Origin: Chloroflexota bacterium
GTDB taxonomy: Bacteria > Chloroflexota > Anaerolineae > Aggregatilineales > Phototrophicaceae
Assembly: GCA_026706445.1 (NCBI GenBank)
Contig: JAPOYT010000214.1
Coordinates: forward strand, 1-54,391
DNA: 54,391 nucleotides
Direction: 5' to 3'
The translations under genes and the position numbers were made by a program. The stretch's first letter is position 1. Every line of letters begins with the position of its first letter. The notes under the pieces are model-generated. The model was not told where the DNA came from. It saw nothing but the letters and a program-made list of their open reading frames with translations, and made no database searches. This document shows, piece after piece, positions 15,831-23,435 of the stretch.

Positions 15831-17210
15831 ATGCCAGGATTTGCCAATTGGGAGCAGCTTTTTGCCATGGAGTACCTTCAACTGTATGAAGAAGGTTATC
15901 CCGTAGGCGACACAACTGAACCAGATTACTCAGCGGCTTATCTACCGGACAGTGTTCGCGGCGCCAGCGACAAGTCGGCGCTGACGGAAGCGGACTGGGA
16001 AGAAGCCTATTACGCAATCTGGGCAATTCGCGACAAGGGAATCCGCCCGGACTTTCCGTTTGACGAGCCCGATGATTTCGATTCGATCATCGCGGATGCG
16101 CAAGACCCGCCCCGGCTTGAGCCACTGAGCGACGACGAATATGCCGCGCGGATCAAGGGCGCCTGGTACGGCAGAATAGGAGGCGTCGTGCTTGGCAAGC
16201 CCTTCGAAATGCGTATAGACAGGAAGTTTATCAAGCGCTACCTGGAGAGCCTCGACGCCTATCCGCTAAATGACTGGGCGCCTTATGAATCGCCCGAGCT
16301 GGGTATCACCCTGCGCTGCAAACCTTCCACACTTGGAAATGTAGAATTCGCCGAACCGGATGACGACATTCACTACACGATCCTGGGCCTGCAACTGCTC
16401 GAAGAGCGCGGCTTCAACTTCAGCAAGCTCGATGTCGCCAATAATCACTTGCGTAATATCCCCTATCACTGGCTTTGGTCTTGTGCCCGCCAGTCCTACT
16501 ACCACATGGTCAACCTCACGGACGATCGTCCGGTTGCAGAACAAATCGACGAATTCCCAACCAAGCTCAACCCCTTGCGCGAAGGCATCAATACAGCGAT
16601 ACGGGCGGATTTCTGGGGCTATATCGCGCCAGGTGATCCGAGACGAGCGGCGCGCGTCGCCTATCGAGAAGTTACCTTCAACGCGGTAAAAAACGGCGTA
16701 TACAGTTCAATGTTCGTCGCGGGCGCGCTGAGCGCCGCTCTAAGCCGCAACCCGACGGTGGAATCGATTATTGAGGGCGGACTGTCAGTTGTCCCCAAGC
16801 GCTCGCGTATGGCTCATATCGTTCAAAAGGTGATCGAATGGTATGAAATAGACAATGACTGGGTCAACGTTTGCGATCGAGTCTATGACATTTATGGTCA
16901 TTTGCCATTCAACCATTCGCTGCATAATATGGCTTTTGTCGTTCTGTCTCTGATACACGGACAGCTAGACTACAGCAAGACCATCACCACCGCGGTTATG
17001 TGCGGTATGGACACCGACTGTACGTCCGGCACTGCCGCCAGCATCGTTGGCGCGGCTGTAGGGTATGATGGGCTGGACAAACGCTGGATCAACCCGTTCA
17101 ACGACCATGTCAAGACTGTGGTCGCCAGCTTCGGGCACGGCTCCATCTCGGGGCTGGTTCAGCGCAATGTCGAGCTTTGGCACAAGCTGCGCGACGAGCC
17201 TGTACCCTGA
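15831..17210 (+). CDS. ADP-ribosylglycohydrolase family protein
   Basis: A 459-residue protein. Residues from about 108 (RIKGAWYGRIGGVVLGKPFE) to the end form an ADP-ribosylglycohydrolase (ARH/DraG, PF03747) domain: an acidic DDD at 177-179 in the place of the first metal motif and MDTDCTSGTAASIVGAAVG (D394, D396) as the second. Such enzymes remove ADP-ribose from proteins or other acceptors using a binuclear metal site. The first 105 residues are an extra acidic region with no domain I know. ATG follows AGGAGAG. Convergent with the methyltransferase gene, 20 bases apart. The first motif is not the usual TDDT, so the substrate may differ from ADP-ribosyl-arginine. Confidence 0.85.
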   Translation: MPGFANWEQLFAMEYLQLYEEGYPVGDTTEPDYSAAYLPDSVRGASDKSALTEADWEEAYYAIWAIRDKGIRPDFPFDEPDDFDSIIADAQDPPRLEPLSDDEYAARIKGAWYGRIGGVVLGKPFEMRIDRKFIKRYLESLDAYPLNDWAPYESPELGITLRCKPSTLGNVEFAEPDDDIHYTILGLQLLEERGFNFSKLDVANNHLRNIPYHWLWSCARQSYYHMVNLTDDRPVAEQIDEFPTKLNPLREGINTAIRADFWGYIAPGDPRRAARVAYREVTFNAVKNGVYSSMFVAGALSAALSRNPTVESIIEGGLSVVPKRSRMAHIVQKVIEWYEIDNDWVNVCDRVYDIYGHLPFNHSLHNMAFVVLSLIHGQLDYSKTITTAVMCGMDTDCTSGTAASIVGAAVGYDGLDKRWINPFNDHVKTVVASFGHGSISGLVQRNVELWHKLRDEPVP

Positions 17211-17230
17211 GGCTTGATCCAATCGATCGT

Positions 17231-18127
17231 TTAATCCAGCGGCTGGCGGAAGTCGTACACGCCCCCGAGAATCCCCCAGCTGATGCCGCTGTCGCTCACT
17301 AAAACGTCGCCATCTCTTCGTAGGGCGGAGCAAGATAGCGGACAGCGCAGAATGTCAAGCGGATTCGACGAGCGAGATGGACCTCGCTGGCTTGACGCGT
17401 CCGTCAGTTGCAGTTCAAGGAAAATACTGGGCGAGATTGTCCAGCCGCTGCGTTGCAAGAGCGAGTCCAAGCCGGCGAGAAAGCGCGTTGGCAGCGCGCT
17501 TTTCAACAATCCAAGACGGAGCCACGAAACCGGCACGACTCGCCGCAGGTCGAAGTCGAGCTCGGCAACCTGCCTCTCCATGTACTCAGGATGGAAGTTG
17601 AAGTTCAGCTCGACAAATTCGATGGGATCCAGCGTATACGGATTCCAGGCATTCAAGCTGAACAGATGGCGCATCATCGCCTTGAGATTGCGCTTGTTGG
17701 CGTATTCAAGGATGAAGCAACTTTCGTCGCCCAATACTTTGCGGATCTGCCCGAGAATGGCCGGGACATTCTCAAAGTGGTGAATGACGCGGATCATCGT
17801 CGCCGCATCAAATGCGCCCGCCTGAAAGGGCATCCGGTAGGCGTCCGCCGCGACGTACAAATAGCCTTCGTCGCCGAATACGCTGCGCGCATACTGCAAC
17901 TGCTCGAGCGAATAATCCAGTAATGCGACTTCGCGAAACATTCGGTATTCATCGGTGATTCGCCCGAAGCCAGCGCCAACTTCAAGCAGTCGGATGCCGC
18001 TAGCAGGCAACAGCTTCCTTAGGACGCGGCGTTCGACAGCGTCTTCGTAGTCGCGGCCCTGCCCTTCCCAAAAGTCCTGTCGATAGGTCGAATCGCCATA
18101 GTCGCAGATTCGCGGTCCGTCAGTCAT
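17231..18127 (-). CDS. Class I SAM-dependent methyltransferase with Trm112-like tail
   Basis: A 298-residue protein. A Rossmann-type methyltransferase domain spans about 35-190, with motif I LLEVGAGFGRITDEY, acidic end of beta2 in ALLDYSLEQL, and post-motif AGAFDAATMIRVIHHFENV (UbiE/Methyltransf_11 type). The last 45 residues (ILRCPLSCSALRRDG to GGVYDF) resemble a Trm112p-type zinc ribbon but show only one cysteine pair, so it may no longer bind zinc. The GTG/ATG start at 18127 lies 28 bases upstream of nothing else; metK ends next to it at 18156 and both run the same way, so they may share the SAM-regulated transcript. Acceptor unknown. Confidence 0.82.
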   Translation of the reverse strand: MTDGPRICDYGDSTYRQDFWEGQGRDYEDAVERRVLRKLLPASGIRLLEVGAGFGRITDEYRMFREVALLDYSLEQLQYARSVFGDEGYLYVAADAYRMPFQAGAFDAATMIRVIHHFENVPAILGQIRKVLGDESCFILEYANKRNLKAMMRHLFSLNAWNPYTLDPIEFVELNFNFHPEYMERQVAELDFDLRRVVPVSWLRLGLLKSALPTRFLAGLDSLLQRSGWTISPSIFLELQLTDASSQRGPSRSSNPLDILRCPLSCSALRRDGDVLVSDSGISWGILGGVYDFRQPLD

Positions 18128-18155
18128 TCAATGGCTCCAGCGGCGGGCGGCAGAG

Positions 18156-19370
18156 TCATGCCAAGCCCGCCTCGAATCGAAGCGCCTCGGCTTTGTCGGT
18201 CTCTTCCCAAGGCGCGTCTACGTCCTCCCGCCCGAAGTGACCGTATGCCGCCACCTGTTTGAAGATGGGACGGCGCAACCCTAAATCGCGTATGATGGCC
18301 GCTGGACGCATGTCAAAGCGCTCTTCAATCAGCGCGCTGATCTTCTCGTCACAGACTTTGCCCGTGCCAAAGGTTTCGACCGATAGCGACGTTGGCGCCG
18401 CCTTGCCGATGGCGTATGAGACCTGAAGTTCGAAACGCTCAGCGAGACCGGCCTTGACCACATTCTTGGCGACATAGCGCGCCATATAGGCCGCGCTGCG
18501 GTCTACCTTGGTCCCGTCTTTCCCCGAGAAGGCGCCGCCGCCATGACGGGCAACGCCGCCATAGGTATCCACCATGATCTTGCGCCCGGTCAAGCCGGCG
18601 TCGCCCAAGGGACCGCCGGTGACAAAACGACCGGAAGGATTGATATGAAATGTGGCGCCTCCGTCAATCCATTTCTGGCACTCGGCGTCGCGCTTGATGA
18701 AATCAATGATCTGGCGTCGGATCTCCTCTTGCGAGATTTCCGGCGCATGCTGCGTCGAGACCACAATCGTGTCGACTCGTTTGGGCTTGCCATGACAATA
18801 TTCGACGGTGACCTGGCATTTGGCATCGGGCCGCAGCCAAGCCATTTCGCCGCTTTTGCGCGCGGCAGTCAGACGGCGCATAATTCTGTGCGAGAGCGAC
18901 GCGGTGAGCGGCATCAACTCGTCAGTTTCATCGCAGGCAAAGCCGATCATCATACCCTGGTCGCCGGCGCCGGTCGCTTCGATATCGGACTCCGACATGC
19001 TGCCCTCGCGCGCTTCGAGCGCGGTGTCGACGCCCTGCTTGATATCGTCGGACTGCTCCTTGATCGAAATCAACACACCGCATGTCTCGGCGTCGAAGCC
19101 ATAATCCGACCGCGTGTATCCGATATCCCGAATGGTGTCTCTGACTATCGTATCAATATCCACGTAGGCATTCGTTGTAATCTCGCCCATGACGACGACC
19201 AAGCCTGTTGTGGTGGCGACTTCGCAAGCGACCCGCGCCATTGGGTCTTGAGCCAAAATCGCGTCTAGCACGCTGTCGCTGATCTGGTCACACATTTTGT
19301 CCGGATGCCCCTCCGAAACTGATTCCGATGTGAACAGATACCTGGGTGAGGTCATGAAGGTCGTAGACAT
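18156..19370 (-). CDS. metK: S-adenosylmethionine synthetase
   Basis: A 404-residue methionine adenosyltransferase, normal length, making SAM from ATP and methionine. Seen: SVSEGHPDK (residues 17-25) in the N-terminal domain, [16 protein letters not shown] in the middle, and the phosphate loop [24 protein letters not shown] follows AAAGGACGAAT. The upstream region holds a SAM-I riboswitch with its own promoter and a terminator-like hairpin, so expression should fall when SAM is abundant. The methyltransferase gene downstream (17231-18127) may be co-transcribed. Confidence 0.97.
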   Translation of the reverse strand: MSTTFMTSPRYLFTSESVSEGHPDKMCDQISDSVLDAILAQDPMARVACEVATTTGLVVVMGEITTNAYVDIDTIVRDTIRDIGYTRSDYGFDAETCGVLISIKEQSDDIKQGVDTALEAREGSMSESDIEATGAGDQGMMIGFACDETDELMPLTASLSHRIMRRLTAARKSGEMAWLRPDAKCQVTVEYCHGKPKRVDTIVVSTQHAPEISQEEIRRQIIDFIKRDAECQKWIDGGATFHINPSGRFVTGGPLGDAGLTGRKIMVDTYGGVARHGGGAFSGKDGTKVDRSAAYMARYVAKNVVKAGLAERFELQVSYAIGKAAPTSLSVETFGTGKVCDEKISALIEERFDMRPAAIIRDLGLRRPIFKQVAAYGHFGREDVDAPWEETDKAEALRFEAGLA

Positions 19371-19391
19371 ATTCGTCCTTTCTCATGCAAC

Positions 19392-19418
19392 AAAAAACGC
19401 CTTGCGAGGCAGCGGGCG
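19392..19418 (-). terminator. Expression-platform terminator of the metK riboswitch
   Basis: On the minus strand, between the riboswitch and metK, CGCC/GGCG (with inner GCCT/AGGC as the alternative pairing) is followed at once by six T. This is placed where a SAM-I riboswitch would switch transcription off. A perfect 12 bp palindrome, GCATTCGAATGC (19429-19440), followed by TTTTC, lies between the two and may take part in the alternative pairing. Confidence 0.5.
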
Positions 19419-19440
19419 TCGAAGAAAAGCATTCGAATGC

Positions 19441-19545
19441 GCTCATCTGCCAGAGTTAGTACCCTGCCGGACTTAGCACCGTCCCAAATTCCGGGGGTTG
19501 CCGCGAGTTCGCTGAGCCGGTTCTCTCACTCGCTCTCGATGAGTG
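19441..19545 (-). promoter_or_regulatory. SAM-I (S-box) riboswitch
   Basis: Read on the minus strand: P1 5' strand CTCATC followed by GAGAG, the kink-turn side AACCGGCTCAGCGAACTCGC, the invariant GCGGCAACC, then GGTGCTAAGTCCGGCAG, and the P1 3' strand as GATGAG closing at 19442-19447. These match the SAM-I consensus in order and spacing. It binds SAM and controls metK in cis. The order of the conserved blocks and the kink-turn argue for SAM-I rather than SAM-IV or SAM-II. Confidence 0.93.
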
Positions 19546-19575
19546 CCGCAGGTGAAACCCACCGCGGCAAATATG

Positions 19576-19603
19576 ATTATAACATAGGGCGGCAAGGTCG
19601 CAA
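19576..19603 (-). promoter_or_regulatory. metK promoter
   Basis: Minus strand TTGCGA (19598-19603), 16 bp, TATAAT (19576-19581) with TGT just before the -10 (extended -10). The start would fall near 19569, about 24 bases before the riboswitch, which fits. Confidence 0.6.
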
Positions 19604-19670
19604 TTCAAAAGCGGGGCGAAAGATTAACCATACAGCCAACGCCGACTACAAACAAATCTGAAGACGCGCC

Positions 19671-20345
19671 CTACTGGAGTTTGGATCGCTGCACGTGCAT
19701 GAGGAATTCGTTGCGCGTATCATGATTTGCGCGAAAGTCCCCAAGCATGGCGCTTGTCGTCATGTTGGCGTCGTGTTTCATAACGCCGCGAATCATTGAG
19801 CACATGTGACGCGCCGTCATGACGACGGCGACTCCACGCGGATCCAGCACCTCGACTAGGAACTCCGCGATTTGCCGCGTCAGGCGCTCTTGCACCTGCA
19901 GCCGCCGCGAAAACATGTCGACGATACGCGGTATCTTGCTAAGCCCGACCACTTTGTCTTTGGGCAGGTAGCCTACGTGAGCGTGACCTACGAATGGCAG
20001 CATGTGGTGTTCGCACAGGCTGTAGTATTCGATATTGCTGACGACTACCATGTCATCGTAGGCGATATCAAAGATTGCGTTGTTGAGCAATTCAACGGGA
20101 TCGGTCGTATAGCCGCTGACCAATTCCCGATAGGCTTTGGCCACGCGCCTGGGCGTGTCAACTAAACCCTGGCGTTCTGGATTTTCACCGATTGCGTAGA
20201 GCATGTCCAGAACCGCATTCTCCACCTCAGGCTCATCAACCGGCTTGGCATCCAGACCGAATCGGCTCAACAGCGAATCCGACTCCAGCTTTAGTTTGAT
20301 GGTAGCGCCTCTTTCGGCGACAATCTGCGTTTCATTGCTGTCCAT
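19671..20345 (-). CDS. folE: GTP cyclohydrolase I
   Basis: A 224-residue FolE (type IA), which opens GTP to 7,8-dihydroneopterin triphosphate, the first step of tetrahydrofolate synthesis. The zinc ligands are visible: C111 with H113/H114 in [11 protein letters not shown], and the second cysteine in [11 protein letters not shown]. Other landmarks are [22 protein letters not shown] and [12 protein letters not shown]. Length is normal. It is transcribed away from the folB-folK gene, so the pterin steps form a divergent pair. Its leader is about 85 bases and contains an 8 bp inverted repeat. Confidence 0.96.
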   Translation of the reverse strand: MDSNETQIVAERGATIKLKLESDSLLSRFGLDAKPVDEPEVENAVLDMLYAIGENPERQGLVDTPRRVAKAYRELVSGYTTDPVELLNNAIFDIAYDDMVVVSNIEYYSLCEHHMLPFVGHAHVGYLPKDKVVGLSKIPRIVDMFSRRLQVQERLTRQIAEFLVEVLDPRGVAVVMTARHMCSMIRGVMKHDANMTTSAMLGDFRANHDTRNEFLMHVQRSKLQ

Positions 20346-20381
20346 AATCAGTAAACCTGTTTTTACATTTCGACAACGTTA

Positions 20382-20419
20382 ACGCTCAAGCGAGCCAGCA
20401 GAGCATTCTCTTTGAGCGT
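20382..20419 (-). promoter_or_regulatory. Inverted repeat in the folE leader
   Basis: ACGCTCAA and TTGAGCGT form a perfect 8 bp inverted repeat with 22 bases between, inside which AGAG and CTCT can also pair. It lies between the folE promoter and start codon, so it could be an RNA structure or a protein-binding site. I cannot match it to a known riboswitch; it does not show the tetrahydrofolate riboswitch core. Confidence 0.4.
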
Positions 20420-20436
20420 CTGCTTACTTATTGTGA

Positions 20437-20466
20437 ATTATAGGTAGGTTAAGCCGAGAAACTCAA
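20437..20466 (-). promoter_or_regulatory. folE promoter
   Basis: Minus strand TTGAGT (20461-20466), 18 bp, TATAAT (20437-20442). Confidence 0.55.
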
Positions 20467-20547
20467 GTTGCATTTGAAATAGCTAACATAATTGCGCAGT
20501 TTTGCCTTTGTAATGGCTTCAACGTAAGCCAAGAGCATTCGCCAAAT

Positions 20548-20577
20548 TTACCCCGATATCGCTATTCATGCTAAACT
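20548..20577 (+). promoter_or_regulatory. Candidate promoter for folB-folK
   Basis: TGC followed by TAAACT (20572-20577) gives an extended -10; the -35 (TTACCC, 20548-20553, 18 bp) is weak. The start would be about 24 bases before the ATG at 20608. Confidence 0.35.
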
Positions 20578-20607
20578 GCCAACGGGTAGGAACAGACCGG
20601 CGTCTTG

Positions 20608-21480
20608 ATGGACGAAATCAGAATCCAAAACCTGCGACTGCGCGCGGTCATCGGCTTCAGCGAGCACGAACTCGATCAGCCGCAAGATATCGTAGTTAGC
20701 TTGCGCATTGGATTGGCAAGTCGGCGCGCGGGCGAGACGGACGAGCCGGCCGATGCCTTCAATTACCGGACCGTGACAAAGGCTGTTATTCAATTCGTGG
20801 AAGGGTCGCGCTTTTCCCTGGTGGAGAAGCTGGCTGAAGAAATCGCCCGTCTAGCGGTAATCGATTTTGGCGCGCCCAGCGTCGAAGTCGCGGTGTACAA
20901 ACCGGGCGCGCTGCGACGGTCAGATTCTGTCGGCATCCACGTTACACGCTGTCCTAATGACTACTCAAAGAATATCGCCTTGCTGTCAATCGGCTCAAAC
21001 ATCAAGCCGGAGGAGAATATCGTCGCCGCGCTTTCCCATCTGCGGCGATATACCACAGTCCTTGGCATATCGCCCGTATACCGGTCTGCCCCACAAGGAT
21101 ATTTCGATCAAGAGCCCTTTCTAAACATGGCGGTCAAGACGCATACATTGCGCTCGCCAGCACAATTCAAAGCTGATGTCATTGACCGCATTGAAGCCGA
21201 TCTCAAGCGGACCCGCGATCCTGCGAACAAGAACGCGCCACGCGCCATCGATCTGGATCTGTCACTGTGGAACGATGAAGTCTTTGAATACGGCGCCAAA
21301 CCGTGGGCTGTCCCAGACGCCGACATCACTCGCTACGCCCATGTGGCGATTCCCCTGGCTGATCTTGCGCCAGACTATGCGCATCCGGTGCTGAAGAAAC
21401 CGCTTCATATAATCGCAGCGTCCTTCGACGCGACTGAGTTGAAGCGAGTGGACCTGGACTTTGGTATTATTTCGTTTTGA
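20608..21480 (+). CDS. Dihydroneopterin aldolase / HPPK fusion
   Basis: A 290-residue bifunctional folate enzyme. Residues 1-115 are FolB (dihydroneopterin aldolase): the catalytic Glu in IGFSEHELDQ and Lys in VAVYKPGALRRSDSVGI. Residues 120-290 are FolK (6-hydroxymethyl-dihydropterin pyrophosphokinase): LLSIGSNIKPEENI, VYRSAPQGYFDQEPFLNMAV, and NAPRAIDLDLSLW with the metal-binding aspartates. It converts dihydroneopterin to the pyrophosphate used by FolP. FolB-FolK fusions are known in scattered bacteria. I took ATG 20608; a TTG sits just before it. FolP is not in the window. Confidence 0.93.
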   Translation: MDEIRIQNLRLRAVIGFSEHELDQPQDIVVSLRIGLASRRAGETDEPADAFNYRTVTKAVIQFVEGSRFSLVEKLAEEIARLAVIDFGAPSVEVAVYKPGALRRSDSVGIHVTRCPNDYSKNIALLSIGSNIKPEENIVAALSHLRRYTTVLGISPVYRSAPQGYFDQEPFLNMAVKTHTLRSPAQFKADVIDRIEADLKRTRDPANKNAPRAIDLDLSLWNDEVFEYGAKPWAVPDADITRYAHVAIPLADLAPDYAHPVLKKPLHIIAASFDATELKRVDLDFGIISF

Positions 21481-21597
21481 GGGAATCGGTCAGCGCCGAT
21501 GTAGCTACAATGACCAGGTCTTGGAAACCTGAGCGGAATTCTCCCGCTGGGTTAGAATAAACAGGACGAGATCTTACTACCGTCATAGGAACAGCCA

Positions 21598-22251
21598 ATG
21601 GAGAATGCAAACCTAATCACCCTTTCGCAGCCGCGTTCTGCGGCATCCGAAGCGTATCGGAGCTTGCGAACCAACCTGATGTTCAGCAGCGTCGAAAGCC
21701 CGATTCAAACCTTGCTCGTGACTTCTGCCGCCCGTGAAGATGACAAGAGCGCCACGCTGGCCAATCTTGCCGTCACATTTGCCCAAAGCGGCAACCGGAC
21801 AATTCTTGTCGATGCCGACTTGAGGCAGCCGAAACAGCATGAGATTTGGGATTTGGCGAACCATCACGGTCTCAGCAGCATGATGGTGGATGACAGCTCT
21901 GTCAGCGACCCGCCCCTGCAAGCGACATCGGTGGATGATCTGGCGCTCGTCTGCGCCGGCGAACTGCCGCCAAACCCAGCAGATCTGCTCAGCGGCCAGC
22001 GCATGAACGAAATTATCGCGGCGCTGAAGCAGCGCGCTGATTATGTCTTGTTCGACAGCCCGCCAGTGCTCGCGGCTACAGACGCCGCCCTGTTGGGCAT
22101 AAAACTGGACGGCGTACTGCTCGCGATCCGCGCGGGAGAGACGCGCCGCGACCATACGGCGCAAGCGCGGCAGGCGCTGGAACGTGTCCATGCGCGCGTC
22201 GTTGGCGCCGTGCTGACTGACGCGCCGCGTGAAAATCGAGTTGCCTATTGA
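21598..22251 (+). CDS. CpsD/CapB-type BY-kinase homologue with altered P-loop
   Basis: A 217-residue cytoplasmic ATPase of the bacterial tyrosine kinase (CpsD/CapB/Wzc C-domain) type. The lead-in SAASEAYRSLRTNLMFSS, the Walker A' strand ILVDADLRQP (69-78) and Walker B VLFDSPP (about 150) are standard. The Walker A is not: where the family has SAxPGEGKST, this protein has SAAREDDKSA (43-52), keeping Lys50 and Ser51 but losing both glycines. There is no tyrosine-rich C-terminal tail, only one terminal Tyr. It leads the polysaccharide cluster; the matching Wzz-like membrane partner is at 29102. It may bind nucleotide weakly or act as a scaffold. Confidence 0.85.
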   Translation: MENANLITLSQPRSAASEAYRSLRTNLMFSSVESPIQTLLVTSAAREDDKSATLANLAVTFAQSGNRTILVDADLRQPKQHEIWDLANHHGLSSMMVDDSSVSDPPLQATSVDDLALVCAGELPPNPADLLSGQRMNEIIAALKQRADYVLFDSPPVLAATDAALLGIKLDGVLLAIRAGETRRDHTAQARQALERVHARVVGAVLTDAPRENRVAY

Positions 22252-22333
22252 ATCCGAGAAATGCCAAGGCGCTTTTATGCCCGCTTCTCGATGAACGATC
22301 CGCCTTGCAGCAACTTCGGAGTTTGATGCGACG

Positions 22334-23404
22334 ATGAAGGGACTTATCCTCAGCGGCGGCAAAGGCACTCGGCTTTATCCGCTAACCTATACCCGCGCCA
22401 AACAGTTGATTCCGGTCGCCAACAAACCGGTCCTGGTGCGCGTAATCGAAGCGATCCGCGATGCCGGCGTCGCCGAGATTGGCATGGTGGTAGGCCATAC
22501 GGCGCCCGAAATCCACGACGCCCTGGGCGACGGCTCGCGCTATGGCGTCTCGCTGACTTATATTCGTCAGGACAGCCCGGACGGGCTTGCGCATGCGGTC
22601 AAGATTTCGCGCGATTTCCTGGCGGATGATCCCTTCGTGATGTTCCTGGGCGACAACGTGATTCAAGGCGGCATCAGCCAGCTGATACGCGATTTCGCCG
22701 ACAATGACTGGAACAGCCAGATCGTGCTCAAGGAAGTCGAAAACCCTTCGGCCTACGGCGTCGCGCAATTGCGCCCGGACGGCAGCATCGAGCGACTGAT
22801 CGAAAAGCCGGCGACGCCGCCGAGCAATCTTGCGCTGGTAGGCATATATATGTTTGATCGCCATGTCTTTGACGCGGTCGACGCGATAAAACCTTCAGGG
22901 CGCGGCGAATACGAAATCACTGACGCGATTCAGTGGCTGATCGACCAGGGCCATACGGTCTTTCCCCATATTCATCGCGGCTGGTGGATTGACACCGGCA
23001 AACCAACCGATATGCTGGAAGCCAATAGCCACGTGCTGGAAGAGATCCTGCCCTGTGTTGCCGCCAGCGCCGCGATTGACGAGCGCTCGTCGGTGGATTC
23101 CCGGGTGAGCGTGCAGGACGGCGCCAGGATCGTCAATAGCATCCTGCGCGGACCAACCGTCATCGGTCAAAACACGTTGATCGAGAATAGTTATATCGGT
23201 CCATTCACCAGCATTTACCATAGCTGCCAAATAAAAAATTGTGAGATCGAGCGCAGCATAATCCTGGAGAACAGCCGCGTTATCGACATTGATCGCACGC
23301 TGCGCGACAGCCTCATCGGCAGAAACGCAGCGGTGAAACGCAGCGCGGAAAAACCAAGTGGCATCAAAATGAACCTCGGCGATCACAGTACGCTATGGGT
23401 CTAG
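22334..23404 (+). CDS. rmlA: Glucose-1-phosphate thymidylyltransferase, long form
   Basis: A 356-residue nucleotidyltransferase that makes dTDP-glucose. The N-terminal Rossmann-like domain shows GLILSGGKGTRLYPLTYTRA and the sugar-site FLGDNVIQGG; the C-terminal 110 residues are a left-handed beta-helix of hexapeptide type (ARIVNSILRGPTVIGQNTLI). This is the long-form family (StrD-like), not the 290-residue RmlA. The beta-helix could in principle carry acetyltransferase-like activity, but none is expected. It is followed directly by rmlB and rmlD, which supports the dTDP-sugar role. ATG 22334. Confidence 0.93.
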   Translation: MKGLILSGGKGTRLYPLTYTRAKQLIPVANKPVLVRVIEAIRDAGVAEIGMVVGHTAPEIHDALGDGSRYGVSLTYIRQDSPDGLAHAVKISRDFLADDPFVMFLGDNVIQGGISQLIRDFADNDWNSQIVLKEVENPSAYGVAQLRPDGSIERLIEKPATPPSNLALVGIYMFDRHVFDAVDAIKPSGRGEYEITDAIQWLIDQGHTVFPHIHRGWWIDTGKPTDMLEANSHVLEEILPCVAASAAIDERSSVDSRVSVQDGARIVNSILRGPTVIGQNTLIENSYIGPFTSIYHSCQIKNCEIERSIILENSRVIDIDRTLRDSLIGRNAAVKRSAEKPSGIKMNLGDHSTLWV

Positions 23405-23435
23405 CCTGTTCAATGGATCACCTGGCGGGAGCGCA

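Noticed and set aside
18543..19268. Long frame opposite metK
   Set aside because: It is fully antisense to metK and reflects GC-rich codon use.
19441..19545. SAM-IV or SAM-II instead of SAM-I
   Set aside because: The order GAGAG, kink-turn, GCGGCAACC, GGTGCTAAGTCC, and closing GATGAG fits SAM-I; SAM-II is far smaller and SAM-IV has a different peripheral order.
22261..22326. A 21-codon frame between the kinase homologue and rmlA
   Set aside because: No ribosome site and no overlap with the preceding stop; chance is more likely.
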